Assembly (NCBI RefSeq): GCF_947623445.1
Contig: NC_135243.1
Span: forward strand, 4,156,501 to 4,220,500
Direction: 5' to 3'
Source: Clavelina lepadiformis
Taxonomy: Eukaryota; Chordata; Ascidiacea; Aplousobranchia; Clavelinidae
Length of the DNA: 64,000 nucleotides
In this document: positions 30,813 to 42,873 of the stretch, in pieces
Layout: every line of letters begins with the position of its first letter
How positions within the stretch are numbered: the stretch's first letter is position 1
Program-made: the position numbers and the translations under genes
Notes under the pieces: generated by a model
Told to the model about the DNA's origin: nothing
Seen by the model: the letters and a program-made list of their open reading frames with translations, nothing else
Database searches by the model: none

Positions 30813-31821
30813 GGCCTACTACACTTTCACATATTGGTTACATAAATTATAAATTTACAGTCAGCAAGTGGTCTTAAGCAGAGAAAAACAAACATCGATT
30901 ATATGATTCAAAAGCAAGACTGCAGAGTAACAATTATTGCAAAAGAACTTATAAACACTTGAATATTAAGTTTGTAAAGATTTAATATTACGCAACAGCA
31001 ATTTTAATGCAGTTTGCATCTACTCATGCAGTTTTCGATGATAAGGATATATGTGCAGAGGTCCAAATATTCAACAACGGTTTTATGGTATGTTATAGTA
31101 TCCTTTCAGTGAGATCCTACGTATTAGTTAAATCCAAGGCTTCTTTAGGCTGACTAAAATAAATCTTTTTCCACAAGTTCCTAGTTCATAGGATCTACAT
31201 ATGCTCGTTTAGAATCGCAAGTTTTGCTGATAAAGTGTGTTCTCAACTTTCCTCTCAGTTTATCAAATCGGACTTCTATTTTCTAGTTGTTCGAACAACA
31301 CAAAGTGGTGGCTTAATCATAGTTCCGAAAACGTCGAATAAAGAAAATCGACATGTTTGAGATTAAGTATTCCTGGAATCAATAAAGCTTGTGGAATCAT
31401 TGAATCGATTTCATTCATCCAGATTTTCAAAATTAATTACAATAACTTCTACTTAATTGCTTTATGACGAAGCTTTTCGTCACTGAATGACAAAAAATAC
31501 TAATTACAATAAAATCGGAAAAAACTTTCTATTTTAAACAAAGAGATAAACAAAATCTAAAAATAAAATTGCAAGAAAATTTTTGGGATCGTGAGTTATG
31601 ACTCATACGTAGAACGAATGCAAGCGCCAAAGCGATATGAAAATATTTACAACACAAGTAATCTGCAAACCTTAGTACTTAAATTTGTTTTCTTTTACCG
31701 AAAAGTGCCGGATTGTGTTTGATGGCAGTCATGGTGTGAAAACCATAATACAAAAAAATATAAAATTTCGGATTCTGATAATTTCCCAGTAAAAATGAGT
31801 CAATAATGAATTAATCGTTAG
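30813..31821. other. MET upstream region up to the array boundary
   Basis: AT-rich, no gene recognised. It separates the MET start codon (30812) from the first base homologous to the tandem array (31822), and should contain the MET promoter and 5' UTR. Confidence 0.45.
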
Positions 31822-32467
31822 CAATATAAGATAGGTTGTATTTGGGCCGCAAGTGTCTGCCGTTTCTGTCAAAACGTTTTCCAACAAGATAATGTCAATG
31901 AATCGACTATTTTGAAACTTCCCCCAAACCAAATGGAGATATCGAGATTGTTCGACAGCAAGTGGCATGTGATAAGAACGCGTTGGTTATTTATTATCTA
32001 CGGTTGACCACACAAAAATAATGGAGAGCACGAATGTATGACGGATGTTTTGAAAACCAGTCTAAGACGGTGCAAAAACAATCAACACAGCTCTAAAATG
32101 TTTGTCAAATAAATACTAGTTGGGTCAAATAGTCAAATAATAGCTTTCGCAATATAGTGGTTCTTTATAATTTCATATCAAATGTCACTTAATTCTTCAT
32201 TACGATCAACACTTGGTTGCGTTTATTACGTTGCCTTGTAACTTGTTGATTGTGTACAAGTCGACTCGATGCTCCACAGAAATAACAAACTTTCTCATTT
32301 AATCCTATGCTGTCCAGTTGACAATGTCAAGAACCTTGCAATGGTGGAAGCTTAAAACCAGGCTTTGAGTTTCCTAATTTTCCAATCAAACGCAGTATTA
32401 CAAAGTACAGGTAATAAAGAAATAATTCAAATAGACAAATAAACCACGGTCAACAGAAAAGGTTCTT

Positions 32468-32473
32468 TTTATT
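32468..32473 (-). terminator. Predicted poly(A) signal of array gene 1
   Basis: TTTATT on the plus strand is AATAAA on the minus strand, about 160 bp past the stop codon. The same hexamer and surroundings are conserved at 42708-42713 (unit 3) and 49902-49907 (unit 4), which supports a real 3' end. Confidence 0.55.
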
Positions 32474-32634
32474 TTCACTTTGAACAAAACAATTTAACGA
32501 ATTTAATTATAATACGAGGTTAAAAACGTGCTAAAAATATTTCGTGGAGACATATAATACACAATTTTTTAATTAAAAGGCAAGAATTTGTTAATCTTCA
32601 ATAAATATTTTTCAGAGGCAATTACAAGCATCCT

Positions 32635-35600
32635 TTAGTTTTTGCTTTCATCACCAGGTGGCGGACGTTTATAACAACACTCTTCGTGATTCTGAAGCCT
32701 GCAGGATTGGAAAAATCCCATCTGGCAATACGAGCATTTGTAAGGTAATTCCTCGTTGTGCAATGCGGAACAATGCGCCCGGTAATTCTTTTTAGTTCTG
32801 AAAGTAGACGGACAATCCTCGCATATGTAAGGTCTTTTTCCGGTGTGTATGAGTTCGTGTTGCTCTAAATCTCTCTCACATTTGAATTTCTTATCACAAA
32901 CCTTGCATTTGTGACGACATGCGAACGGATATGCTTGCATGTGACGCGTTAACCTCTTTAACCTTCGAAACCTTAATGGACACCCGTAACATTGGTAAAG
33001 CAGATCTCTGTGAAGTCTGTCGATGTGTTTATTTAAATACCTCTGTGTAGCAAACTTTTGAGGGCATTGTACACATGCGTATTTTTTCTCGACAACGTGG
33101 ATGTCTTTGTGTGCTGTTAGGTAGGATTTTTTCCTGAATCTTTTGTCGCAAATTTCACAAACATAGGGTCTCTCACCGTAGTGGGTTGCCATGTGATTGC
33201 CAAAAATCTCTGCATTGTTTGTAGAATAATCGCAATATTCGCACTGATGTTGTTTCGTGACAGTTTTCTCCACATGTTGATCCTTTTCATGTTGGTTTAA
33301 AGCCTCTGTGTTGGCGGAAACCTCTTCAAATTTGTCACAAGCTCTATCTTCGGTAGATGCTGAAAAAACAAAGTTTATATCCGTATATTTGAGTAAGATA
33401 ATAATATGATATTAGTATTGATTTTAAATGCGAATTTTAAATACAATTAAACCCTAATTGGCAGAAATCAACTTGTGCATATCCCATTACTCATCCATCA
33501 TGTCCCCAGCTGACTGCTTATCTTTCGAACCCGACTCGAGTGGTCTAATTGGAAGAAACGGTAACTTCCAAAAAGCTATGTTTGGTAATACCTCACATGC
33601 ACAATCGGTTGTTTTGTATTAACTTTAAATGCGACATGTATAAAATTGTATGGTAATGCTAAGTCAGTTTAATCACCTTAAACACATAAAATACACATCA
33701 TAAACTTACCCAAATCTTTGCCTTCAGCTTCCAGTTGTCTGTCTGTCTGTCCGATCGGTCTATCTGGTCTATCTGGTCTTTCCTGGGTCTCTTCTGACCT
33801 TTCAAGTTGATCAACAGATATTTGTTCATATCGAGCCAAGATTTCTGTTCCACTTGAAATCTTTTTCACAGCGAGATAATATAATTTACCCAGATGTTGA
33901 AAAGCCTCCGCATTTTGTTCGTCCAGAATTCTGAAAACGAGTTGGTTTTTACAGATTGGATTAACTTGGCAATCCAGTTTGTAATAAATAACATCAAAAA
34001 ACGAAGCAGATTTTGCTAAACTCTGAAAACATTTATCATCACAAACCATATCGTAACTTATATAATTAATCAAAAGTTGTTATTAAAATTTTCATGCAGA
34101 TTATTGTATGGCACGTAAAAAATGTAATTAAATTTCCAAAACTAATAAGTATACTTGTAGCCTACTTGACTGTTAAACCATTTCAGAATTGACTACAGTT
34201 AATACAAAAAATTTTTATTTCAATTTAGAAACAAATTGTTTGACATTTATTTGACTAACTACAATAGATTACCTGCCGCAAGGTAAAACTAAGACCAAAA
34301 AAGAGAAGACTTGCTAAAGAAAGTTTGGAAAAGCCAATAAATTTCTTTTTTAAACAAGGAACAAAGTATAAACAAAAAACTATACCTTGCACAATTGATG
34401 TATTTAAGCCAGTTACTTCTGGTTTTATTTGAACCATCGAGATAATGTGAGACTCTTCCGTTTTTAAAAATCTGCAACAACAATGGTGAGCTTTGTTCTG
34501 TATTAATTATATTATTATTGTAACCAGTACAATATTGCAGTTTTGAACTCGAATTGATTGAATCTTTACGTTCCGTTCACGAGCATTTATTAGCAGATCT
34601 TAAACTTTCTGATCGCGTGTTTAACGAGAAATAAAAGATTGATTTTTTCATGTTATGATTTTCTCAAACCGTTTCGGGTGATTAAGCAATACACTGCTAA
34701 AGACGTAGTTGCGGTGCAGTCTTTATCTATTTTTTACTTTTTTATTTGTGTATTCAATATTTACTATATACATCGTCATCTACGGAGGCGATGTTTTTCT
34801 ATGGTCACAGTAAAACAAGTTGAGTCATGGTAAATGATAAAAAATCCTATATTACCTCATAGCTGGATTTGAATGCCTACCAAAGGTTTATTACTCTATA
34901 GCGACACTTTACAAATAGGTTAAAGGCAAACTATACTTACACCAAAAAGCTTACAAAAGGCGGAATTTCTCCATAGAAAAGATTGGTAACAGCTTTTAAA
35001 TAAAGTAATCGTTGTGTAAAATATGAGATGTTAATGAGTTAACGAAGTAAAACTAGTTTAGCAATTTTGCAACAGCAGGGATACAAATGAAATAATACCA
35101 ATAGATATTAGCAATGGATTCCAAATCAAACAATAGAAACAGAAACAGTAAAGTGTAAGTAAAACTTATTTACAGGCGTTTTATTCATAAACACACAGTA
35201 CGTGTTTTTCAGTAGTTTGCAATCGAATATTTTCTTTTTACTTGCAATAGTACAACAAATAAAATAGAAGCAAAAAGGAGAAATTAAATAGATAAGTTAA
35301 CACTCACTTCTCGTACGAATCCATGTATTCTTGCCGAAGCCAATTTTTCGCTTTCATTTTGCAGAATCTTGACACCTTCAAATGGTCCAAAAACTGATTG
35401 TTCGGCAAAATCTTTTTCAGCCCAGGCCCCAAGTCTGTCAGATGAGATACCGGATGCTTTGATTGTTATGCCGGGTGGACATGTGCGTTGGTCACGGTCT
35501 AACGTGTTCTGTGATAACATTAATAACAATCTAATAAGTTATAACATATCATAACAGGAAAACAATTAAAACGGGTTAAGTGCTAACACAAGTGATCTAT

Positions 35601-36180
35601 TTTAAGGATATAGTCTACCATTCATCATTCTTGTGCTGTGACGGATGGCACAAAATTAAGCTCAAAATTTTTATCTTAAACTTGTTGATTAAAACAAAGC
35701 CAATGGATTACGAAATCTAATGCACCATCTGCCACTTTTCTTGGTTTTTGACAGCTTAAATTAGGAAACCTGACTTAATGGTTGTAGGATTAACCTTAGT
35801 CCAAAACAAGCTGATTTTTATCATTCTTAAAAATCTCTAAGTATAAGTTCCTGGTTTGTCAGATAGTTTAAGTAAATCTAACAAAGAAACATAAACAAAA
35901 CTTTAATTAGGAATTGCGCAAAATATGAAGTCTATTATTGGCAGTATTGGCACCTTCATAAAATAAAATATTTCGAACTGTCATGTTTTATAACTTCAAT
36001 ATTTTTAGCTTTCAATGCATTTTCGCTTATTTACTCCTAATCGGTTAATTGTTAAATTCAAAGTAAATAATTATCATTTATAACAGAATAAGATAAGTAT
36101 TAGGAGTAATTGAACCAAACAGGACTCACCCATCTAATGAGAGTATTCCTCACAAAGACTTTCTTCATTGTTTTGCTCAT
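32635..36180 (-). CDS. PR/SET-domain zinc-finger protein, array copy 1
   Basis: Five exons: 36130-36180, 35308-35508, 34386-34471, 33710-33930, 32635-33359. All have GT-AG borders and consistent phases (0,0,2,1), 1284 nt, 427 aa. Exons 2-4 rebuild a PR/SET domain: KASGISSDRLGAWAEKDF, FGPFEG, RSNWLKYINCAR joined across the splice to ILDEQNAEAFQH, GKLYY, and ISSGTEILARY. This is the PRDM9/PRDM-family fingerprint; such domains methylate histone H3 lysines or act as inactive relatives. A short acidic/TDRQ linker follows, then seven C2H2-type fingers on the last exon. Finger 4 reads HMQAYP, so its second zinc-ligand His is Tyr. Finger 7 ends with Cys in place of the last His. No KRAB or SSXRD domain is present, so it is not a full PRDM9 orthologue. 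Exon 4 is 9 nt longer than in the other copies (RPDRPD). Confidence 0.88.
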
Positions 36181-36971
36181 ATTCATAAGTTTGTATTTGT
36201 CGTGGTATACAAATACTAGAAACGGTCATTGGTTATTTTATAAATCAACAGAAATTATCTACAGAAAAGCATCAAACTTTTAAGTAACTCGGAAATCATA
36301 AACTGCCGAAAACGTAAATCATGTGAATTTCACAAATTTTTCTTTTTTTTTCTGGCAACGTGTGGTTAATCGTTTGAAAAGCAAGGCACGTAGTTTAAGG
36401 TGAGGAGTGTGTTTGGCTAATTACTTAGTTTGTTTTTTACAGTAATAAAATTACCAAAAATGAGTTAATCGAAATTGCCCAATGGAACTTGATAAAATCT
36501 TGCACAAGAATTAAGCATGCCTAAAAATAATGCATTAATTAGTATTGTTAGTTATTAGTTAGTAATTACCCTAAAACTAGTATATTTTGGAATATAACTT
36601 AAATAAGATATTTCCAGCTCTCGTTATATTGGCCCAAAATCAAAAGTATAGTTTTAGACCAGAAATATACATTTCACACTTTTTCATGCAAATTTTTGTC
36701 TACACATTCTGCAAACAATCTGGATTTTGAAAATCGCCAAAAACTCCCTAATAGGCAGAAATCAACTTATGCATATCCCATTACTCATCCATCATGTCCC
36801 CAGCTAACTGCTTATCTTTCGAACCCGACTCGAATGGTCTAATTGGAAAAAACGGTAACTTCCAAAGAGCTATGTTTGGTAATACCGCACATGCACAATC
36901 GGTTGTTTTGTATTAATTTTAAATGCGACATGTATAAAATTGTATGGTAATGCTAAGTCAGTTTCATCACT

Positions 36972-39431
36972 TTAAACACATAAAATACACATCATAAACT
37001 TACCCATTTCTTTGCATGCAGCTTCCAGTTGTCTGTCTGTCTGTCCGATCTGTATATCTGGTCTTTCCTGGGTCTCTTCTGACCTTTCAAGTTGTTCAGC
37101 ACATTGTCGATCATATCGAGCCAAGATTTCTGTTCCACTTGAAATCTTTTTCACAGCGAGATAATATAATTTACCCAGATGTTGAAAAGCTTCCACATTT
37201 TGTTCGTCAAGAATTCTAAAAACGAGTTGGTTTTTACAGATTGGATTAACTTGGCAATCCAGTTTGTAATAAATAACATCAAAAATGCAAGCTGATTTTG
37301 CTTAACTCTGAAAACATTTATCATCACAAACCATATCGTATATAATGAATCAAAAGTTGTTAATAAAATTTTAATGCAGATTATTGTATGGAACGTAAAA
37401 AATGTAATTAAAATTCCAAAACTAATAAGTATACTTGTAGCCTACTTGACTGTTAAACCATTTCAGAATTGACTAATACAAGAATTTTCATTTTAATTTA
37501 GAAACAAATCGTTTGACATTTATTTGACCAACTACAATAGATTACCTGCTGCAAGGTAAAACTAAGACCAAAAAAAGAAGACTTACTAAAGAAAGTTTGG
37601 AAAAGCCAATAAATTTTTTTTTTTTAAACAAGGAACAAAGTATAAACAAAAAACCATACCTTGCACAATTGATGTATTTAAGCCAGTTACTTCTGGTTTT
37701 ATTTGCACCATCGAGATAATGTGAGACTCTTCCGTTTTTAAAAATCTGCAACAACAATGGTGAGCTTTGTTCTATATTAATTATTATTGTAACCAGTAGG
37801 CTACAATATCGAAGTTCTGAACTCGGAGTGATTGAATCTTTACGTTCCGTTCACGAGCGTTTATTAGCAGATCTTAAACTTTCTGATCGCGTGTATAACG
37901 AGAAATAAAAGATTGATTTTTTCATGTTATGATTTTCTCAAACCGTTTCGGGTGATTAAGCATTACACCGCTACAGACGTAGTTGCGGTTCAGTCTTTAT
38001 CTATTTTTTACTTTTTTATTTGTGTATTCAATATTTTCTATTTACATCGTCATCTACAGAGGCGATTTTTTTCTATAGTCACTGTAAAACAAGTTAGAGC
38101 TATGATAAATGATAAAAGTCCTATGTTACTCCATAGCTGGATTTGAATGCCTACCAAAGGCTTCTTACTCTATAGCGACACTTTACAAATAGGTTAAATG
38201 CAAACTATACTTACACCAAAAAGCTTACAAAAGGCGGAATTTCACCATAGAAAAGATTTGTAACAGCTTTTAAGTAAAGAAATCTTTGTGTGAGATATGA
38301 GATGTTAATGAGTTAACGAAGTAAAATTAGTTTAGCAATTTTGCAACAGCAGGGATACAAATGAAATAATACCAATAGATATTAGCAATGGATTCCAAAT
38401 CAAACAATAGAAACACAAACAATATAGTTAAAGTAAAACTTATCTACAGGCGTTTTATCCATAAACACAGTGTACGTGTTTTTCAGTAGTTTGCAATCGA
38501 ATATTTTCTTTTAACATGCAATAGTACAACAAATAAAATAGAAGCAAAAAGGAGAAATTAAATAGATTAGTTAACACTCACTTCTCGTACGAATCCATGT
38601 ATTCTTGCCGAAGCCAATTTTTCGCTTTCATTTTGCAGAATCTTGACACCTTCAAATGGGCCAAAAACTGATTGTTCGGCAAAATCTTTTTCAGCCCAGG
38701 CCCCAAGTTTGTCAAATGATATACCGGATGCTTTGATTGTTATGCCGGGTGGACATGTGCGTCGGTCACGGTCTAACGTGTTCTGTGATGACATAAATAA
38801 CAATCTAATAATAATAACATATCATAACAGGAAAACAATAAAAACGGGGTAAGTGCTAAAACAAGTGATCTAATGTAAGGATATAGTCTACCGTTCATCA
38901 TTCTTGTGCTGTGACGGACGGCACAAAATTAAGCTCAAAATTTTTATCTCAAACTTGTTGATTAAAACAAAGCCAATGGATTACGAAATCTAATACACCA
39001 TCTGCCACTTTTCTTGGTTTTTGACAGATTAAATTAGGAAACCTGATTGAATAGTGGTAAGATTACACTTAGTCCAAAACAAGCTGATTTTTATCATTTC
39101 TAAAAATCTTTATGTATTTTAAGTAAATCTAACAAAGAAACATAAACAAAACTTTGATTAGGAATTGCGCAAAATATGAAATCTATTATTGGCAGTATTG
39201 GCACCTTCATAAAATAAAATATTTCGAACTGTCATCTTTTATAACTTCAATATTTTTAGCTTCCAATGCATTTTCGTTTTTTTACTCCTAATCGGTTAAT
39301 TGTTAAATTCAGAGTACATAATTATCATTTATAACAGAATAAGACAAGTATTAGGAGTAATTGAATGAAACAGGACTCACCCATCTTATGAGAGTATTTT
39401 TCACAAAGACTTTCGTCACTGTTTGGCTCAT
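36972..39431 (-). CDS. PR/SET-domain gene lacking its zinc-finger exon, array copy 2
   Basis: Exons 39381-39431, 38582-38782, 37660-37745 and 37004-37215 are all open, with intact splice sites and phases (0,0,2,1). They encode the complete PR domain (KASGISFDKLGAWAEKDF, FGPFEG, RSNWLKYINCAR + ILDEQNVEAFQH, GTEILARY). No zinc-finger exon lies before copy 1. Reading through the last donor gives KFMMCILCV and a stop at 36972, a PR-only protein of about 193 aa. The last exon ends in phase 1, and the only downstream exon entered in phase 1 is the copy-1 zinc-finger exon (33359). An in-frame chimeric transcript is therefore possible. The absence of disabling mutations argues against an old pseudogene. 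Whether it is transcribed is unknown. Confidence 0.68.
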
Positions 39432-40100
39432 ATTCATAAGTTTGTATTTGTCGTGGTATACAAATACTAGAAACGGTCATTGGTTATTTTATAATTCAAC
39501 AGAAATTATCTACAGAAAAGCATCAAGTTTTAAGTAACTCGTAAATCTTAATTGTAAAAGCAGATTTTGCATATATCGGATAACAGTATATACTGTTAGA
39601 GAATATCCTCTTTTTATATGTAAATTATTTTTGGCTACAACTAATCGAAATTTCAGATCCGATTTAAAATACTACATGTACTTGTGGCTAAAGCATTAAT
39701 ACAGGCTTTAAATCAACACAACAGCTAACGTACATGTTTGACTGACTAGAATATATAGCTTAAAATCAACTGTGAGCGTTATAAAGTTAGTGAGCTTGTA
39801 CCCTGCGTAGAAATCCTACGTATTTAAAGAATTTACCATTTAACAGACGAATTAGTAAACCAGCTGTGTTTCTGTTCAAGTTTAAACTTCGTGAGTATTG
39901 AAGAGAAATTTGTTGATGTGAGCAACAAACCCAACATGTAAGCTCAAGCATTTAACTAACTACAGTTACCGGTTACCTGGTCTGCAACAAACCTTGTCTA
40001 ACTAGAAGCTTGCGTCTTTCTTTGAGGAACCTGCTTGCTGATTACTTTGTTTGTTTTCTTTTTCTGCATTTGTGTTTTTGTTTTCTTTATTTACTTAATT

Positions 40101-40244
40101 ATGACGTTGCAAGGGCTTGCAGAAGGTGGCGCCTTGCTTAATTGCTTTGCCGAAAACGTAAATCATGTGAATTTCACAAATTTTGCTTTTGTTTTCTGGC
40201 AGCGCGTGGTTAATCGTTTGAAAAGCAAGGCACGTAGTTTAAAG
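40101..40244 (+). other. Candidate divergent exon upstream of array copy 2
   Basis: An open frame from ATG 40101 (MTLQGLAEGG...) runs to a GT near 40245. Its middle, NCFAENVNHVNFTNFAFVF, is identical to the unit-3 equivalent at 47056-47198. The segment lies upstream of PR-gene exon 1 and points the other way. Unit 4 (54244-54385) has a one-base deletion in it and unit 1 keeps only the 3' half (from about 36311). It could be the first exon of a divergent transcript or simply duplicated non-coding DNA. Confidence 0.3.
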
Positions 40245-40327
40245 GTGAGGTGTGTGTTTGGCTAATTACTTAGTTTGTTCTTTTCAGCAATAAAATTACC
40301 AAAAATGCAGTCTACCATGCAATGCTA

Positions 40328-40655
40328 CCATCAGTCTCAAGTCAAAAATAAGGACGACTAGAAAATGAAAGACGAATACCACCTTAGAAAGTGTACAACA
40401 GGAGAAAGCAACCAATGTTCCTAAAAAAAAAAAAAAAAAAAAAACAAGACACTATCTGCATGTTCATAATTTTGGTATCTCTTTGGTACAAAATAGAATC
40501 GTAAAGGTGACAAAATGCCCAAAATACGAACCTCTACCCTAAAAATAAGATGAAAATAAGGACATTTCTTAGAAAAAAGGACAAAAATATTTTCTAAGAC
40601 ACGGACCTTCAAAATAAGGACAAATCTTAGAAATAAGGACGGTATGGCAACCCTG
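40328..40655. mobile_element. Truncated hAT MITE in array unit 2
   Basis: Same family as 47453-47788 and nearly identical to it, including a run of about 20 A. The right terminus GGTATGGCAACCCTG and the following GGTATAAG flank (40656-40663) are intact. The left terminus and left flank were removed by the deletion ending near 40328. Confidence 0.75.
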
Positions 40656-42404
40656 GGTATAAGCCTATATTTTGGACCAGAAATATGCATTTCACACATT
40701 TTCATGCTAATTTTTGTCTACACATTCTGCAAACAACCTGGATCTTTGAAAATCGCCAAAAACTAAGATAATTTCCAGGCTAATAAACAAAACCAACCAA
40801 ATTGCTCTATGATTGGTTCACGTAAACTTTGAAAGCTCTACGTAATAGTCTAACAAAATGAGAGAAATCATATTGTTTCAACCAAGCATCTTCTAAGGTA
40901 ACTTTTAAAATCCAGATCAAAAAAACAAATACAAAACTGTACGGCAGTTCTCAATAGAACCCATGTCATAATCAACATGCTTTTGGGTTATTGTCATGTA
41001 GTTCAGTCTCCTGTTATTTTTACAAAAGTACGTGTTGAAAATTATCAATGTACTTGACACATTTCTTTAATGTTGAGCGAAGCTTAATCGGCCCGTGCTG
41101 TGATTCACATATTGTGCAATTCCTACGCTTGAATCTTCATAAGTTTCATATAATCGTTAATAACTCTTCACAAAAATCTTAATATCACCTTTAATGGTTT
41201 TGTTTGCTGTGACTTGTGACTTTGTGCTGTGTCTTCCTTTGACTTTACAGTTCGAATTGTCACCTCTTAACGCTACAAAATAAGTCAGAATCATTATTAG
41301 AGAGTCACATTTATCGACTCTTCACAGGCGCAACTTGCCTAAACCTGACCTGTAAGTTTGGAAAACCTTTTGCAGTTTTAGTATCAATATTGTTGTTATT
41401 AGTGGATCTGAGCCTTGAAGCTTGGAATCATATTATTCCATGTCTCATCTGACCATGCATGGCCTAGGTATTAGGCAGAAGATTCCAAGATAAGTGACCT
41501 ACGACTCGTCTTGTTGAAATGAAGTTACAAAACCATCTGTCACATCGAGCAAAAGAATTTTTGTTTGTTTTATATGGAACATGTTACACATTAATTCATG
41601 CATACACACGTATTTTGTTATGGTAAGTAACGAATCAGCCAGCTTAAAACACAATTCCACTATTTTATTAATGGGCAAATGCGACTTTGTTGATAAAAAA
41701 AATATGGTAAACATTCGATTACACACGAAAACTTAACCACGATCCACAAAATATTGAAACTTACATTTAAAATCACTTTCTATCAAACCATTCCAAAACA
41801 AGTAATTGTAACAAGATTTAATGTAATTGTGATAAAAACTGTTGCTGGCCACTCACTAAATCCATCTGTTGAATACAAAAATTTCTGTTAATAATAACAG
41901 TAACAATATAAGATAGGTTGTATTTCAGCCGCAAGTGTCTGCCGTTTCTGTCAAAACGTTTTCCAACGAGACATAATGTCGAACAATGAATCGATTAATT
42001 TGAAACTTCCCCCAAAGCAAACGGAGAGATCGACATTGTTCGACTGCAAGTGGCATGTGATAAGAACACGTTGGTTATTTGTTATCTACCGTTGACCACA
42101 CAAAAATAATGGAGAGCACGAATGTATGACGGATGTTTTGAAAACCAGTCTAAGACGGTGCAAAAACAATCAACACAGCTCTAAAATGTTTGTCAAATAA
42201 ATACTAGTTGGGTTTGTTTTCGTAATAGAGTGTTTGGTGTTCTTTATCATTTCATATCATATGTCATTTCTTCATTGCGCTCAACACTTAGCGTTTATCA
42301 CGTTGAATTGTAACTTGTTGATTGTGTACAAGTCGACTCGATGCTCCACAGAAACAGCAACCCTTCCATTTAATCCTATGTTGTCCGGTAGACGATGTCA
42401 TGAA

Positions 42405-42534
42405 CAATGTTCCCTTTAGTTTTTCACGAGTCTTGAGCAAACACGCTAACCGGTCCCTTGGACTACTTGTGCGCGGAGATCGTGTCAGCAGTGCGCATTT
42501 GCGCACGCGCGCAGTTTAGAGGGAACAGTGCATG
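42405..42534. mobile_element. hAT-like MITE with 8-bp duplication, internally deleted copy (unit 3)
   Basis: The terminus CAATGTTCCCTTTAG at the left pairs with CTGTTCCCTCTAAA from the right. GTCATGAA is duplicated at 42397-42404 and 42535-42542. Unit 1 has the uninterrupted site (about 32325-32335, gtcaagaac). The GC-rich core gtgcgcatttgcgcacgcgc is itself palindromic. This copy is 130 bp; its sister in unit 4 is 188 bp. Confidence 0.78.
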
Positions 42535-42707
42535 GTCATGAATATTGCAATGATGGAAGCTCGCAAGCTGGGCCAGTCAGCACACAAAGGTGGTGAAGGC
42601 TTCTGTTTACATAATTTTCCCATCAAACGCAGTTTTAGCAATAAGAAGCAGCAATAAAGAAACAATTTACATAGACACGCAACTACAGTCATAAAAAAAA
42701 GTTTCTT

Positions 42708-42713
42708 TTTATT
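42708..42713 (-). terminator. Predicted poly(A) signal of array gene 3
   Basis: AATAAA on the minus strand about 160 bp past the stop codon, conserved in units 1 and 4. Confidence 0.55.
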
Positions 42714-42873
42714 TTCACTTTGAACAAAACAATTTAACGAATTTAATTATAATACGAGGTTAAAAACGTGTTAAAGTATTTCTCGTGGAGACATATAATA
42801 CACAATTTTTTCATTAAAAGGAAAGAATGTTAATCTTCAAATAAATTTTTTAAAACGCAATTACAAAATTCCT

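Larger units (their letters stand above)
31822..36745 (-). repeat. Tandem array unit 1 (distal end truncated)
   Basis: Homology to units 3 and 4 begins at 31822 (caatataagataggttg, as at 41904 and 49037). The unit carries a full PR/SET zinc-finger gene. Relative to unit 3 it lacks about 600 bp behind exon 1 (junction near 36300) and is cut off near 36745, where 'gaaaatcgccaaaaact' joins unit-2 intron sequence. Compared with unit 2, about 1.15 kb of its distal end is missing. Confidence 0.85.
36746..41903 (-). repeat. Tandem array unit 2 (proximal end deleted)
   Basis: The unit starts inside the equivalent of intron 4: 'ccctaataggcagaaatcaac' corresponds to 33452 onward in unit 1. It has no zinc-finger exon. 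It ends at 41903, where unit 3 starts. A second deletion near 40304-40328 removed about 200 bp and the left end of a hAT MITE. The part from about 40330 to 41900 is nearly identical to 47460-49030 of unit 3, whereas its coding exons resemble unit 1. Confidence 0.85.

Noticed and set aside
40421..40705. 94-codon minus-strand ORF starting MKMCEMHISG, repeated at 47554-47838
   Set aside because: It runs through a hAT MITE and ends in a poly-Phe tract from the A-run. It is transposon sequence, not a gene.
41499..41726. 75-codon minus-strand ORF identical in units 2 and 3 (41499-41726, 48632-48859)
   Set aside because: The identity comes from recent duplication. Unit 4 diverges freely and carries an insertion at its end, and there is no domain or splice context.
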